Shown piece by piece: positions 32,875-47,049 of a DNA stretch of 64,000 bases. Source of the stretch: Bathymodiolus brooksi (Eukaryota > Mollusca > Bivalvia > Mytilida > Modiolidae); assembly GCA_963680875.1 (NCBI GenBank), contig OY804582.1, positions 49,928,646-49,992,645 of the forward strand, given 5' to 3'. Position numbers and translations under genes: made by a program. The notes beneath the pieces were generated by a model. That model had not been told where the DNA came from. It worked only from the letters and a program-made list of their open reading frames with translations, and made no database searches. Numbering within the stretch: the first letter of the stretch is position 1; the number at the start of each line of letters is the position of its first letter.

Positions 32875-35564
32875 CACATCGTGTCAGTTTACCGGTGACC
32901 TCACTAATGCAGACAGCTGTCAGTCTAAGTTTATCACATTGTGTCAATTTACTGGTGACCACACTAATGCAGACAGCTGTCAATCTAAGTTTATCAAATC
33001 GTGTCAGTTTACCGGTCACCTTACTAATGCAGACAGCTGTCAGTCTTAAGTTTATCACTTCGTATGAGTTTACCAGTCACCTCACTAATGCAGACAGCTG
33101 TCAGTCTAAGTTTATCACATTGTGTCAGTTTACCAGTCACCTCACTAATGCAGACAGCTGTCAGTCTTAAGTTTATCACATCGTGTCAGTTTACCGGTGA
33201 CCTTACTAATGCAGCCAGCTGTCATTCTTAAGTTTATCACATCGTGTCACTTTACCGGTGACCTCACTAATGCAGACAGCTGTCAGTCTAAGTTTATCAC
33301 ATTGTGTCACTTTACCGGTCACCTCACTAATGCAGACAGCTGTCAGTCTTAAGTTTATCACATCATGTCAGTTTACCGGTGACCTTACTAATGCAGCCAG
33401 CTGTCAGTCTTAAGTTTATCACATCGTGTCACTTTACCGATGACCTTACTAATGCAGACAGCTGTCAGTCTAAGTTTATCACATTGTGTCACTTTACCGG
33501 TCACCTCACTAATGCAGACAGCTGTCAGTCTAAGTTTATCACATCGTGTCAGTTTAGCGGTGACCTCACTAATGCAGACAGCTGTAAGTCTAAGTTTATC
33601 AAATCGTGTCAGTTTACCGGTCACCTTACTAATGCAGACAGCTGTCAGTCTTAAGATTATCACTTCGTATGAGTTTACCAGTCACCTCACTAATGCAGAC
33701 AGCTGTCAGTCTAAGTTTATCACATTGTGTCAGTTTACCAGTCACCTCACTAATGCAGACAGCTGTCAGTCTTAAGTTTATCACATCGTGTCAGTTTACT
33801 GGTGACCTTACTAATGCAGCCAGCTGTCATTCTTAAGTTTATCACATCGTGTCACTTTACCGCTGACCTCACTAATGCAGACAGCTGTCAGTCTAAGTTT
33901 ATCACATTGTGTCACTTTACCGGTCACCTCACTAATGCAGACAGCTGTCAGTCTAAGTTTATCACATCGTGTCAGTTTACCGGTGACCTCACTAATGCAG
34001 ACAGCTGTCAGTCTAAGTTTATCACATCGTATGAGTTTACCAGTCACCTCACTAATGCAGCCAGCTGTCATTCTTAAGTTTATCACATCGTGTCAATTTA
34101 CTGGTGACCACACTAATGCAGACAGCTGTCAATCTAAGTTTATCACATCGTGTCAGTTTACCGGTCACCTTGCTAATGCAGACAGCTGTCAGTCTTAAGT
34201 TTATCACATCGTATGAGTTTACCAGTCACCTCACTAATGCAGCCAGCTGTCATTCTTAAGTTTATCACATCGTGTCACTTTACCGGTGACCTCACTAATG
34301 CAGACAGCTGTCAGTCTAAGTTTATCACATTGTGTCACTTTACCGGTCACCTCACTAATGCAGACAGCTGTCAGTCTAAGTTTATCACATCGTGTCAGTT
34401 TACCGGTGACCTCACTAATGCAGATAGCTGTCAGTCTAAGTTTATCACATCATGTCAATTTACTGGTGACCACACTAATGCAGACAGCTGTTAATCTAAG
34501 TTTATCACATCGTGTCAGTTTACCGGTCACCTTACTAATGCAGACAGCTGTCAGTCTTAAGTTTATCACATCGTATGAGTTTACCAGTCACCTCACTAAT
34601 GCAGACAGCTGTCAGTCTAAGTTTATCACATCGTGTCAATTTACCAGACACCTCACTAATACAGACAGCTGTCAGTCTAAGTTTATCACATCTTGTTACT
34701 TTACCGGTGACCTCACTAATGCAGACAGCTGTCAGTCTAAGTTTATCACATCGTATCAGTTTACCAGTCACCTCACTAATGCAGACAGCTGTCAGTCTAA
34801 GTTTATCACATTGTGTCAGTTTACCAGTCACCTCACTAATGCAGACAGCTGTCAGTCTTAGGTTTATCACATCATGTCAGTTTACCGGTGACCTTACTAA
34901 TGCAGCCAGCTGTCAGTCTTAAGTTTATCACATCGTGTCACTTTACCGGTGACCTCACTAATGCAGACAGCTGTCAGTCTAAGTTTATCACATTGTGTCA
35001 CTTTACCGGTCACCTCACTAATGCAGACAGCTGTCAGTCTAAGTTTATCACATCGTGTCAGTTTAACGGTGACCTCACTAATGCAGACAGCTGTAAGTCT
35101 AAGTTTATCAAATCGTGTCAGTTTACCGGTCACCTTACTAATGCAGACAGCTGTCAGTCTTAAGATTATCACTTCGTATGAGTTTACCAGTCACCTCACT
35201 AATGCAGACAGCTGTCAGTCTAAGTTTATCACATTGTGTCAGTTTACCAGTCACCTCACTAATGCAGACAGCTGTCAGTCTTAAGTTTATCACATCGTGT
35301 CAGTTTACTGGTGACCTTACTAATGCAGCCAGCTGTCATTCTTAAGTTTATCACATCGTGTCACTTTACCGCTGACCTCACTAATGCAGACAGCTGTCAG
35401 TCTAAGTTTATCACATCGTGTCAGTTTACCGGTGACCTCACTAATGCAGACAGCTGTCAGTCTAAGTTTATCACATCGTATGAGTTTACCAGTCACCTCA
35501 CTAATGCAGCCAGCTGTCATTCTTAAGTTTATCACATCGTGTCAATTTACTGGTGACCACACTA
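32875..35564. repeat. Higher-order block, copy of about 21181-23870 (shift 11694)
   Basis: Shared private variants such as tcaaatcgtgtc, cttaagattatcacttcg, accgatgacc and tgcagccagctgtcattctt lie at a constant 11694-base offset. Differences are rare (tttaacgg at 21851 against tttagcgg at 33545). Inside it a 1509-base local repeat is also present (21694 to 23203). Confidence 0.8.
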
Positions 35565-38500
35565 ATGCAGACAGCTGTTAATCTAAGTTTATCACATCGT
35601 GTCAGTTTACCGGTCACCTTACTAATGCAGACAGCTGTTAGTCTTAAGTTTATCACATCGTATGAGTTTACCAGTCACCTCACTAATGCAGCCAGCTGTC
35701 ATTCTTAAGTTTATCACATCGTGTCACTTTACCGGTGACCTCACTAATGCAGACAGCTGTCAGTCTAAGTTTATCACATCGTGTCAATTTACCAGTCACC
35801 TCACTAATACAGACAGCTGTAAGTCTAAGTTTATCACATCTTGTCACTTTACCGGTGACCTCACTAATGCAGACAGCTGTCAGTCTAAGTTTATCACATC
35901 GTATCAGTTTACCAGTCACCTCACTAATGCAGACAGCTGTCAGTCTAAGTTTATCACATGGTGTCAGTTTACCGGTGACCTCACTAATGCAGATAGCTGT
36001 CAGTCTAAGTTTATCACATCGTGTCAATTTACTGGTGACCACACTAATGCAGACAGCTGTTAATCTAAGTTTATCACATCGTGTCAGTTTACCGGTCACC
36101 TTACTAATGCAGACAGCTGTCAGTCTTAAGTTTATCACATCGTATGAGTTTACCAGTCACCTCACTAATGCAGACAGCTGTCAGTCTAAGTTTATCACAT
36201 CGTGTCAATTTACCAGACACCTCACTAATACAGACAGCTGTCAGTCTAAGTTTATCACATCTTGTTACTTTACCGGTGACCTCACTAATGCAGACAGCTG
36301 TCAGTCTAAGTTTATCACATCGTATCAGTTTACCAGTCACCTCACTAATGCAGACAGCTGTCAGTCTAAGTTTATCACATTGTGTCAGTTTACCAGTCAC
36401 CTCACTAATGCAGACAGCTGTCAGTCTTAAGTTTATCACATCATGTCAGTTTACCGGTGACCTTACTAATGCAGCCAGCTGTCAGTCTTAAGTTTATCAC
36501 ATCGTGTCACTTTACCGGTGACCTCACTAATGCAGACAGCTGTCAGTCTAAGTTTATCACATTGTGTCACTTTACCGGTCACCTCACTAATGCAGACAGC
36601 TGTCAGTCTTAAGATTATCACTTCGTATGAGTTTACCAGTCACCTTACTAATGCAGACAACTATCAGTCTTAAGTTTATCACATCGTATGAGTTTACCAG
36701 TCGCCTCACTAATGCAGACAGCTGTCAGTCTAAGTTTATCACATCGTGTCAATTTACCAGTCACCTCACTAATACAGACAGCTGTAAGTCTAAGTTTATC
36801 ACATCATGTCACTTTACCGGTGACCTCACTAATGCAGACAGCTGTCAGTCTAAGTTTATCACATCGTGTCAATTTACCAGTCACCTCACTAATACAGACA
36901 GCTGTAAGTCTAAGTTTATCACATCTTGTCACTTTACCGGTGACCTCACTAATGCAGACAGCTGTCAGTCTAAGTTTATCACATCGTATCAGTTTACCAG
37001 TCACCTCACTAATACAGACAGCTGTCAGTCTAAGTTTATCACATCGTGTCACTTTACCGGTGACCTCACTAATGCAGACAGCTGTCAGTCTTAAGTTTAT
37101 CACATCGTGTCACTTTACCGGTCACCTCACTAATGCAGACAGCTGTCAGTCTTAAGTTTATCACACCGTGTCAGTTTACCGGTCACCTCACTAATGCAGA
37201 CGACTGTCAGTCTAAGTTTATCACATCGTGTCACTTTACGGGTGACCTCACTAATGCAGACAGCTGTCAGTCTTAAGTTTATCCCATCGTGTCACTTTAC
37301 CGGTCACCTCACTAATACAGACAGCTGTCAGTCTAATTTTATCACATCGTGTCACTTTACCAGTCACCTCACTAATTCAGACAGCTGTCAATCTAAGTTT
37401 ATCACATCGTGTCACTTAACCGGTGACCTCACTAATGCAGACAGCTGTCAGTCTAAGTTTATCACATTATGTCAGTTTACCGGTCACCTTACTAATGCAG
37501 ACAGCTGTCAGTCTATGTTTATCACATGGTGTCACTTTACCGGTGACCTTACTAATGCAGACAGCTGTCAGTCTATGTTTATCACATTGTTTCACTTTAC
37601 CGGTGACCTCACTAATGCAGACAGCTGTCAGTCTAAGTTTATCACATCGTGTCACTTTACCGGTGACCTCACTAATGCAGACAGTTGTCAGTCTAAGTTT
37701 ATAACATTGTGTCAGTTTACCAGTCTCCTCACTAATGCAGACAGCTGTCAGTCTAAGTTTATCACATCGTGTCAGTTTACCGGTCACCTCACTAATGCAG
37801 ACAGCTGTCAGTCTAAGTTTATAACATCGTGTCAGTTTACCGGTGACCTCACTAATGCAGACAGCTGTCAGTCTAAGTTTATCACATCGTGTCAATTTAC
37901 TGGTGACCACACTAATGCAGACAGCTGTCAATCTAAGTTTATCACATCGTGTCAGTTTACCGGTCACCTTACTAATGCAGACAGCTGTCAGTCTTAAGTT
38001 TATCACATCGTATGAGTTTACCATTCGCCTCACTAATGCAGACAGCTGTCAGTCTAAGTTTATCACATCGTGTCAATTTACCAGTCACCTCACTAATACA
38101 GACAGCTGTAAGTCTAAGTTTATCACATCTTGTCACTTTACCGGTGACCTCACTAATGCAGACAGCTGTCAGTCTAAGTTTATCACATCGTGTCAATTTA
38201 CCAGTCACCTCACTAATACAGACAGCTGTAAGTCTAAGTTTATCACATCTTGTCACTTTACCGGTGACCTCACTAATGCAGACAGCTGTCAGTCTAAGTT
38301 TATCACATCGTATCAGTTTACCAGTCACCTCACTAATGCAGACAGCTGTCAGTCTAAGTTTATCACATGGTGTCAGTTTACCGGTGACCTCACTAATGCA
38401 GATAGCTGTCAGTCTAAGTTTATCACATCGTGTCAATTTACTGGTGACCACACTAATGCAGACAGCTGTTAATCTAAGTTTATCACATCGTGTCAGTTTA

Positions 38501-41500
38501 CCGGTCACCTTACTAATGCAGACAGCTGTCAGTCTTAAGTTTATCACATCGTATGAGTTTACCAGTCACCTCACTAATGCAGACAGCTGTCAGTCTAAGT
38601 TTATCACATCGTGTCAATTTACCAGACACCTCACTAATACAGACAGCTGTCAGTCTAAGTTTATCACATCTTGTTACTTTACCGGTGACCTCACTAATGC
38701 AGACAGCTGTCAGTCTAAGTTTATCACATCGTATCAGTTTACCAGTCACCTCACTAATGCAGACAGCTGTCAGTCTAAGTTTATCACATTGTGTCAGTTT
38801 ACCAGTCACCTCACTAATGCAGACAGCTGTCAGTCTTAAGTTTATCACATCATGTCAGTTTACCGGTGACCTTACTAATGCAGCCAGCTGTCAGTCTTAA
38901 GTTTATCACATCGTGTCACTTTACCGGTGACCTCACTAATGCAGACAGCTGTCAGTCTAAGTTTATCACATTGTGTCACTTTACCGGTCACCTCACTAAT
39001 GCAGACAGCTGTCAGTCTAAGTTTATCACATCGTGTCAGTTTACCGGTGACCTCACTAATGCAGACAGCTGTCAGTCTAAGTTTATCACATCGTGTCAAT
39101 TTACTGGTGACCACACTAATGCAGACAGCTGTCAATCTAAGTTTATCACATCGTGTCAGTTTACCGGTCACCTTACTAATGCAGACAACTGTCAGTCTTA
39201 AGTTTATCACATCGTATGAGTTTACCAGTCGCCTCACTAATGCAGACAGCTGTCAGTCTAAGTTTATCACATCGTGTCAATTTACCAGTCACCTCACTAA
39301 TACAGACAGCTGTAAGTCTAAGTTTATCACATCATGTCACTTTACCGGTGACCTCACTAATGCAGACAGCTGTCAGTCTAAGTTTATCACATCGTGTCAA
39401 TTTACCAGTCACCTCACTAATACAGACAGCTGTAAGTCTAAGTTTATCACATCTTGTCACTTTACCGGTGACCTCACTAATGCAGACAGCTGTCAGTCTA
39501 AGTTTATCACATCGTATCAGTTTACCAGTCACCTCACTAATACAGACAGCTGTCAGTCTAAGTTTATCACATCGTGTCACTTTACTGGTGACCTCACTAA
39601 TGCAGACAGCTGTCAGTCTTAAGTTTATCACACCGTGTCACTTTACCGGTCACCTCACTAATACAGACAGCTGTCAGTCTAATTTTATCACATCGTGTCA
39701 CTTTACCAGTCACCTCACTAATTCAGACAGCTGTCAATCTAAGTTTATCACATCGTGTCACTTAACCGGTGACCTCACTAATGCAGACAGCTGTCAGTCT
39801 AAGTTTATCACATTATGTCAGTTTACCGGTCACCTTACTAATGCAGACAGCTGTCAGTCTATGTTTATCACATGGTGTCACTTTACCGGTGACCTTACTA
39901 ATGCAGACAGCTGTCAGTCTATGTTTATCACATTGTTTCACTTTACCGGTGACCTCACTAATGCAGACAGCTGTCAGTCTAAGTTTATCACATCGTGTCA
40001 CTTTACCGGTGACCTCACTAATGCAGACAGTTGTCAGTCTAAGTTTATAACATTGTGTCAGTTTACCAGTCTCCTCACTAATGCAGACAGCTGTCAGTCT
40101 AAGTTTATCACATCGTGTCAGTTTACCAGTCAGCTCACTAATGTAATGCAGACAGTTGTTAGTCTAAGTTTATCACATCATGTCAGTTTACTGGTCACCT
40201 CACTAATGCAGACAGCTGTCAGTCTAAGTTTATCACATTGTGTCAGTTTACCAGTCACCTCACTAATGCAGACAGCTGTCAGTCTAAGTTTATCACATTG
40301 TGTCAGTTTACCGGTCACCTTACTAATGCAGACAGCTGTCAGTCTAAGTTTATCACAACATGTCAGTTTACTGGTCACCTCACTATTGCAGGCAGCTGTC
40401 AGTCTAAGTTTATCACATCGTGTCAGTTTACCAGTCACCTTACTAATTCAGACAGCTGTCAGTCTAAGTTTATCACATCGTGTCAGTTTACCAGTCACCT
40501 AACTAATGCAGACAGCTGTCAGTCTAAGTTTATCACATTCGTGTCAGTTTACCGGTCACCTCACTAATTCAGACAGCTGTCAGTCTAAGTTTATCACATC
40601 GTGTCACTTTACCAGTCACCTCACTAATTCAGACAGCTGTCAGTCTAAGTTTATCACATCGTGTCACTTAACCGGTGACCTCACTAATGCAGACAGCTGT
40701 CAGTCTAAGTTTATCACATTGTGTCACTTTACCAGTCACCTCACTAATGCAGACAGCTGTCAGTCTAACTTTATCACATCGTGTCACTTTACCAGTCACC
40801 TCACTAATTCAGACAGCTGTCAGTCTAAGTTTATCACATCGTGTCACTTAACCGGTGACCTCACTAATGCAGACAGCTGTCAGTCTAAGTTTATCACATC
40901 GTATCAGTTTACCAGTCACCTCACTAATGCAGACAGCTGTCAGTCTAAGTTTATCACATTATGTCAGTTTACAAGTCACCTCACTAATGCAGACAGCTGT
41001 CAGTCTTAGGTTTATCACATCATGTCAGTTTACCGGTGACCTTACTAATGCAGCCAGCTGTCAGTCTTAAGTTTATCACATAGTGTCACTTTACCGGTGA
41101 CCTCACTAATGCAGACAGCTGTCAGTCTAAGTTTATCACATTGTGTCACTTTACCGGTCACCTCACTAATGCAGACAGCTGTCAGTCTAAGTTTATAACA
41201 TCGTGTCAGTTTACCGGTGACCTCACTAATGCAGACAGCTGTCAGTCTAAGTTTATCACATCGTGTCAATTTACTGGTGACCACACTAATGCAGACAGCT
41301 GTCAATCTAAGTTTATCACATCGTGTCAGTTTACCGGTCACCTTACTAATGCAGACAGCTGTCAGTCTTAAGTTTATCACATCGTATGAGTTTACCATTC
41401 GCCTCACTAATGCCGACAGCTGTCAGTCTAAGTTTATCACATCGTGTCAATTTACCAGTCACCTCACTAATACAGACAGCTGTAAGTCTAAGTTTATCAC

Positions 41501-44178
41501 ATCTTGTCACTTTACCGGTGACCTCACTAATGCAGACAGCTGTCAGTCTAAGTTTATCACATCGTGTCAATTTACCAGTCACCTCACTAATACAGACAGC
41601 TGTAAGTCTAAGTTTATCACATCTTGTCACTTTACCGGTGACCTCACTAATGCAGACAGCTGTCAGTCTAAGTTTATCACATCGTATCAGTTTACCAGTC
41701 ACCTCACTAATGCAGACAGCTGTCAGTCTAAGTTTATCACATGGTGTCAGTTTACCGGTGACCTCACTAATGCAGATAGCTGTCAGTCTAAGTTTATCAC
41801 ATCGTGTCAATTTACTGGTGACCACACTAATGCAGACAACTGTTAATCTAAGTTTATCACATCGTGTCAGTTTACCGGTCACCTTACTAATGTAGACAGC
41901 TGTCAGTCTTAAGTTTATCACATCGTATGAGTTTACCAGTCACCTCACTAATGCAGACAGCTGTCAGTCTAAGTTTATCATATCGTGTCAATTTACCAGA
42001 CACCTCACTAATACAGACAGCTGTCAGTCTAAGTTTATCACATCTTGTTACTTTACCGGTGACCTCACTAATGCAGACAGCTGTCAGTCTAAGTTTATCA
42101 CATCGTATCAGTTTACCAGTCACCTCACTAATGCAGCCAGCTGTCAGTCTAAGTTTATCACATTGTGTCAGTTTACCAGTCACCTCACTAATGCAGACAG
42201 CTGTCAGTCTTAAGTTTATCACATCATGTCAGTTTACCGGTGACCTTACTAATGCAGCCAGCTGTCAGTCTTAAGTTTATCACATCGTGTCACTTTACCG
42301 GTGACCTCACTAATGCAGACAGCTGTCAGTCTAAGTTTATCACATTGTGTCACTTTACCGGTCACCTCACTAATGCAGACAGCTGTCAGTCTAAGTTTAT
42401 CACATCGTGTCAGTTTACCGGTGACCTCACTAATGCAGACAGCTGTCAGTCTAAGTTTATCACACCGTGTCAATTTACTGGTGACCACACTAATGCAGAC
42501 AGCTGTCAATCTAAGTTTATCACATCGTGTCAGTTTACCGGTCACCTTACTAATGTAGACAGCTGTCAGTCTTAAGTTTATCACATCGTATGAGTTTACC
42601 AGTCGCCTCACTAATGCAGACAGCTGTCAGTCTAAGTTTATCACATCGTGTCAATTTACCAGTCACCTCACTAATACAGACAGCTGTAAGTCTAAGTTTA
42701 TCACATCTTGTCACTTTACCGGTGACCTCACTAATGCAGACAGCTGTCAGTCTAAGTTTATCACATCGTGTCAATTTACCAGTCACCTCACTAATACAGA
42801 CAGCTGTAAGTCTAAGTTTATCACATCTTGTCACTTTACCGGTGACCTCACTAATGCAGACAGCTGTCAGTCTAAGTTTATCACATCGTATCAGTTTACC
42901 AGTCACCTCACTAATACAGACAGCTGTCAGTCTAAGTTTATCACATCGTGTCACTTTACCGGTGACCTCACTAATGCAGACAGCTGTCAGTCTTAAGTTT
43001 ATCACATCTTGTCACTTTACCGGTCACCTCACTAATGCAGACAGCTGTCAGTCTAAGTTTATCACATCGTGTCAATTTACCAGTCACCTCACTAATACAG
43101 ACAGCTGTAAGTCTAAGTTTATCACATCTTGTCACTTTACCGGTGACCTCACTAATGCAGACAGCTGTCAGTCTAAGTTTATCACATCGTATCAGTTTAC
43201 CAGTCACCTCACTAATGCAGACAGCTGTCAGTCTAAGTTTATCACATGGTGTCAGTTTACCGGTGACCTCACTAATGCAGATAGCTGTCAGTCTAAGTTT
43301 ATCACATCGTGTCAATTTACTGGTGACCACACTAATGCAGACAGCTGTTAATCTAAGTTTATCACATCGTGTCAGTTTACCGGTCACCTTACTAATGCAG
43401 ACAGCTGTCAGTCTTAAGTTTATCACATCGTATGAGTTTACCAGTCACCTCACTAATGCAGACAGCTGTCAGTCTAAGTTTATCACATCGTGTCAATTTA
43501 CCAGACACCTCACTAATACAGACAGCTGTCAGTCTAAGTTTATCACATCTTGTTACTTTACCGGTGACCTCACTAATGCAGACAGCTGTCAGTCTAAGTT
43601 TATCACATCGTATCAGTTTACCAGTCACCTCACTAATGCAGACAGCTGTCAGTCTAAGTTTATCACATTGTGTCAGTTTACCAGTCACCTCACTAATGCA
43701 GACAGCTGTCAGTCTTAAGTTTATCACATCATGTCAGTTTACCGGTGACCTTACTAATGCAGCCAGCTGTCAGTCTTAAGTTTATCACATCGTGTCACTT
43801 TACCGGTGACCTCACTAATGCAGACAGCTGTCAGTCTAAGTTTATCACATTGTGTCACTTTACCGGTCACCTCACTAATGCAGACAGCTGTCAGTCTAAG
43901 TTTATCACATCGTGTCAGTTTACCGGTGACCTCACTAATGCAGACAGCTGTCAGTCTAAGTTTATCACATCGTGTCAATTTACTGGTGACCACACTAATG
44001 CAGACAGCTGTCAATCTAAGTTTATCACATCGTGTCAGTTTACCGGTCACCTTACTAATGCAGACAACTGTCAGTCTTAAGTTTATCACATCGTATGAGT
44101 TTACCAGTCGCCTCACTAATGCAGACAGCTGTCAGTCTAAGTTTATCACATCGTGTCAATTTACCAGTCACCTCACTA

Positions 44179-47049
44179 ATACAGACAGCTGTAAGTCTAA
44201 GTTTATCACATCTTGTCACTTTACCGGTGACCTCACTAATGCAGACAGCTGTCAGTCTAAGTTTATCACATCGTATCAGTTTACCAGTCACCTCACTAAT
44301 ACAGACAGCTGTCAGTCTAAGTTTATCACATCGTGTCACTTTACTGGTGACCTCACTAATGCAGACAGCTGTCAGTCTTAAGTTTATCACACCGTGTCAC
44401 TTTACCGGTCACCTCACTAATACAGACAGCTGTCAGTCTAATTTTATCACATCGTGTCACTTTACCAGTCACCTCACTAATTCAGACAGCTGTCAATCTA
44501 AGTTTATCACATCGTGTCACTTAACCGGTGACCTCACTAATGCAGACAGCTGTCAGTCTAAGTTTATCACATTATGTCAGTTTACCGGTCACCTTACTAA
44601 TGCAGACAGCTGTCAGTCTATGTTTATCACATGGTGTCACTTTACCGGTGACCTTACTAATGCAGACAGCTGTCAGTCTATGTTTATCACATTGTTTCAC
44701 TTTACCGGTGACCTCACTAATGCAGACAGCTGTCAGTCTAAGTTTATCACATCGTGTCACTTTACCGGTGACCTCACTAATGCAGACAGTTGTCAGTCTA
44801 AGTTTATAACATTGTGTCAGTTTACCAGTCTCCTCACTAATGCAGACAGCTGTCAGTCTAAGTTTATCACATCGTGTCAGTTTACCAGTCAGCTCACTAA
44901 TGTAATGCAGACAGTTGTTAGTCTAAGTTTATCACATCATGTCAGTTTACTGGTCACCTCACTAATGCAGACAGCTGTCAGTCTAAGTTTATCACATTGT
45001 GTCAGTTTACCAGTCACCTCACTAATGCAGACAGCTGTCAGTCTAAGTTTATCACATTGTGTCAGTTTACCGGTCACCTTACTAATGCAGACAGCTGTCA
45101 GTCTAAGTTTATCACAACATGTCAGTTTACTGGTCACCTCACTATTGCAGGCAGCTGTCAGTCTAAGTTTATCACATCGTGTCAGTTTACCAGTCACCTT
45201 ACTAATTCAGACAGCTGTCAGTCTAAGTTTATCACATCGTGTCAGTTTACCAGTCACCTAACTAATGCAGACAGCTGTCAGTCTAAGTTTATCACATTCG
45301 TGTCAGTTTACCGGTCACCTCACTAATTCAGACAGCTGTCAGTCTAAGTTTATCACATCGTGTCACTTTACCAGTCACCTCACTAATTCAGACAGCTGTC
45401 AGTCTAAGTTTATCACATCGTGTCACTTAACCGGTGACCTCACTAATGCAGACAGCTGTCAGTCTAAGTTTATCACATTGTGTCACTTTACCAGTCACCT
45501 CACTAATGCAGACAGCTGTCAGTCTAACTTTATCACATCGTGTCACTTTACCAGTCACCTCACTAATTCAGACAGCTGTCAGTCTAAGTTTATCACATCG
45601 TGTCACTTAACCGGTGACCTCACTAATGCAGACAGCTGTCAGTCTAAGTTTATCACATCGTATCAGTTTACCAGTCACCTCACTAATGCAGACAGCTGTC
45701 AGTCTAAGTTTATCACATTATGTCAGTTTACAAGTCACCTCACTAATGCAGACAGCTGTCAGTCTTAGGTTTATCACATCATGTCAGTTTACCGGTGACC
45801 TTACTAATGCAGCCAGCTGTCAGTCTTAAGTTTATCACATAGTGTCACTTTACCGGTGACCTCACTAATGCAGACAGCTGTCAGTCTAAGTTTATCACAT
45901 TGTGTCACTTTACCGGTCACCTCACTAATGCAGACAGCTGTCAGTCTAAGTTTATAACATCGTGTCAGTTTACCGGTGACCTCACTAATGCAGACAGCTG
46001 TCAGTCTAAGTTTATCACATCGTGTCAATTTACTGGTGACCACACTAATGCAGACAGCTGTCAATCTAAGTTTATCACATCGTGTCAGTTTACCGGTCAC
46101 CTTACTAATGCAGACAGCTGTCAGTCTTAAGTTTATCACATCGTATGAGTTTACCATTCGCCTCACTAATGCCGACAGCTGTCAGTCTAAGTTTATCACA
46201 TCGTGTCAATTTACCAGTCACCTCACTAATACAGACAGCTGTAAGTCTAAGTTTATCACATCTTGTCACTTTACCGGTGACCTCACTAATGCAGACAGCT
46301 GTCAGTCTAAGTTTATCACATCGTGTCAATTTACCAGTCACCTCACTAATACAGACAGCTGTAAGTCTAAGTTTATCACATCTTGTCACTTTACCGGTGA
46401 CCTCACTAATGCAGACAGCTGTCAGTCTAAGTTTATCACATCGTATCAGTTTACCAGTCACCTCACTAATGCAGACAGCTGTCAGTCTAAGTTTATCACA
46501 TGGTGTCAGTTTACCGGTGACCTCACTAATGCAGATAGCTGTCAGTCTAAGTTTATCACATCGTGTCAATTTACTGGTGACCACACTAATGCAGACAACT
46601 GTTAATCTAAGTTTATCACATCGTGTCAGTTTACCGGTCACCTTACTAATGCAGACAGCTGTCAGTCTTAAGTTTATCACATCGTATGAGTTTACCAGTC
46701 ACCTCACTAATGCAGACAGCTGTCAGTCTAAGTTTATCATATCGTGTCAATTTACCAGACACCTCACTAATACAGACAGCTGTCAGTCTAAGTTTATCAC
46801 ATCTTGTTACTTTACCGGTGACCTCACTAATGCAGACAGCTGTCAGTCTAAGTTTATCACATCGTATCAGTTTACCAGTCACCTCACTAATGCAGACAGC
46901 TGTCAGTCTAAGTTTATCACATTGTGTCAGTTTACCAGTCACCTCACTAATGCAGACAGCTGTCAGTCTTAAGTTTATCACATCATGTCAGTTTACCGGT
47001 GACCTTACTAATGCAGCCAGCTGTCAGTCTTAAGTTTATCACATCGTGT
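44179..47049. repeat. Higher-order block, copy of about 39420-42290 (shift 4759)
   Basis: Constant offset of 4759 across the taatgtaatg, acattcgtg, cttaggttt and tgccgacagc marker units. A related block also lies 9224 bases before the first copy (about 30400-32700). Confidence 0.8.
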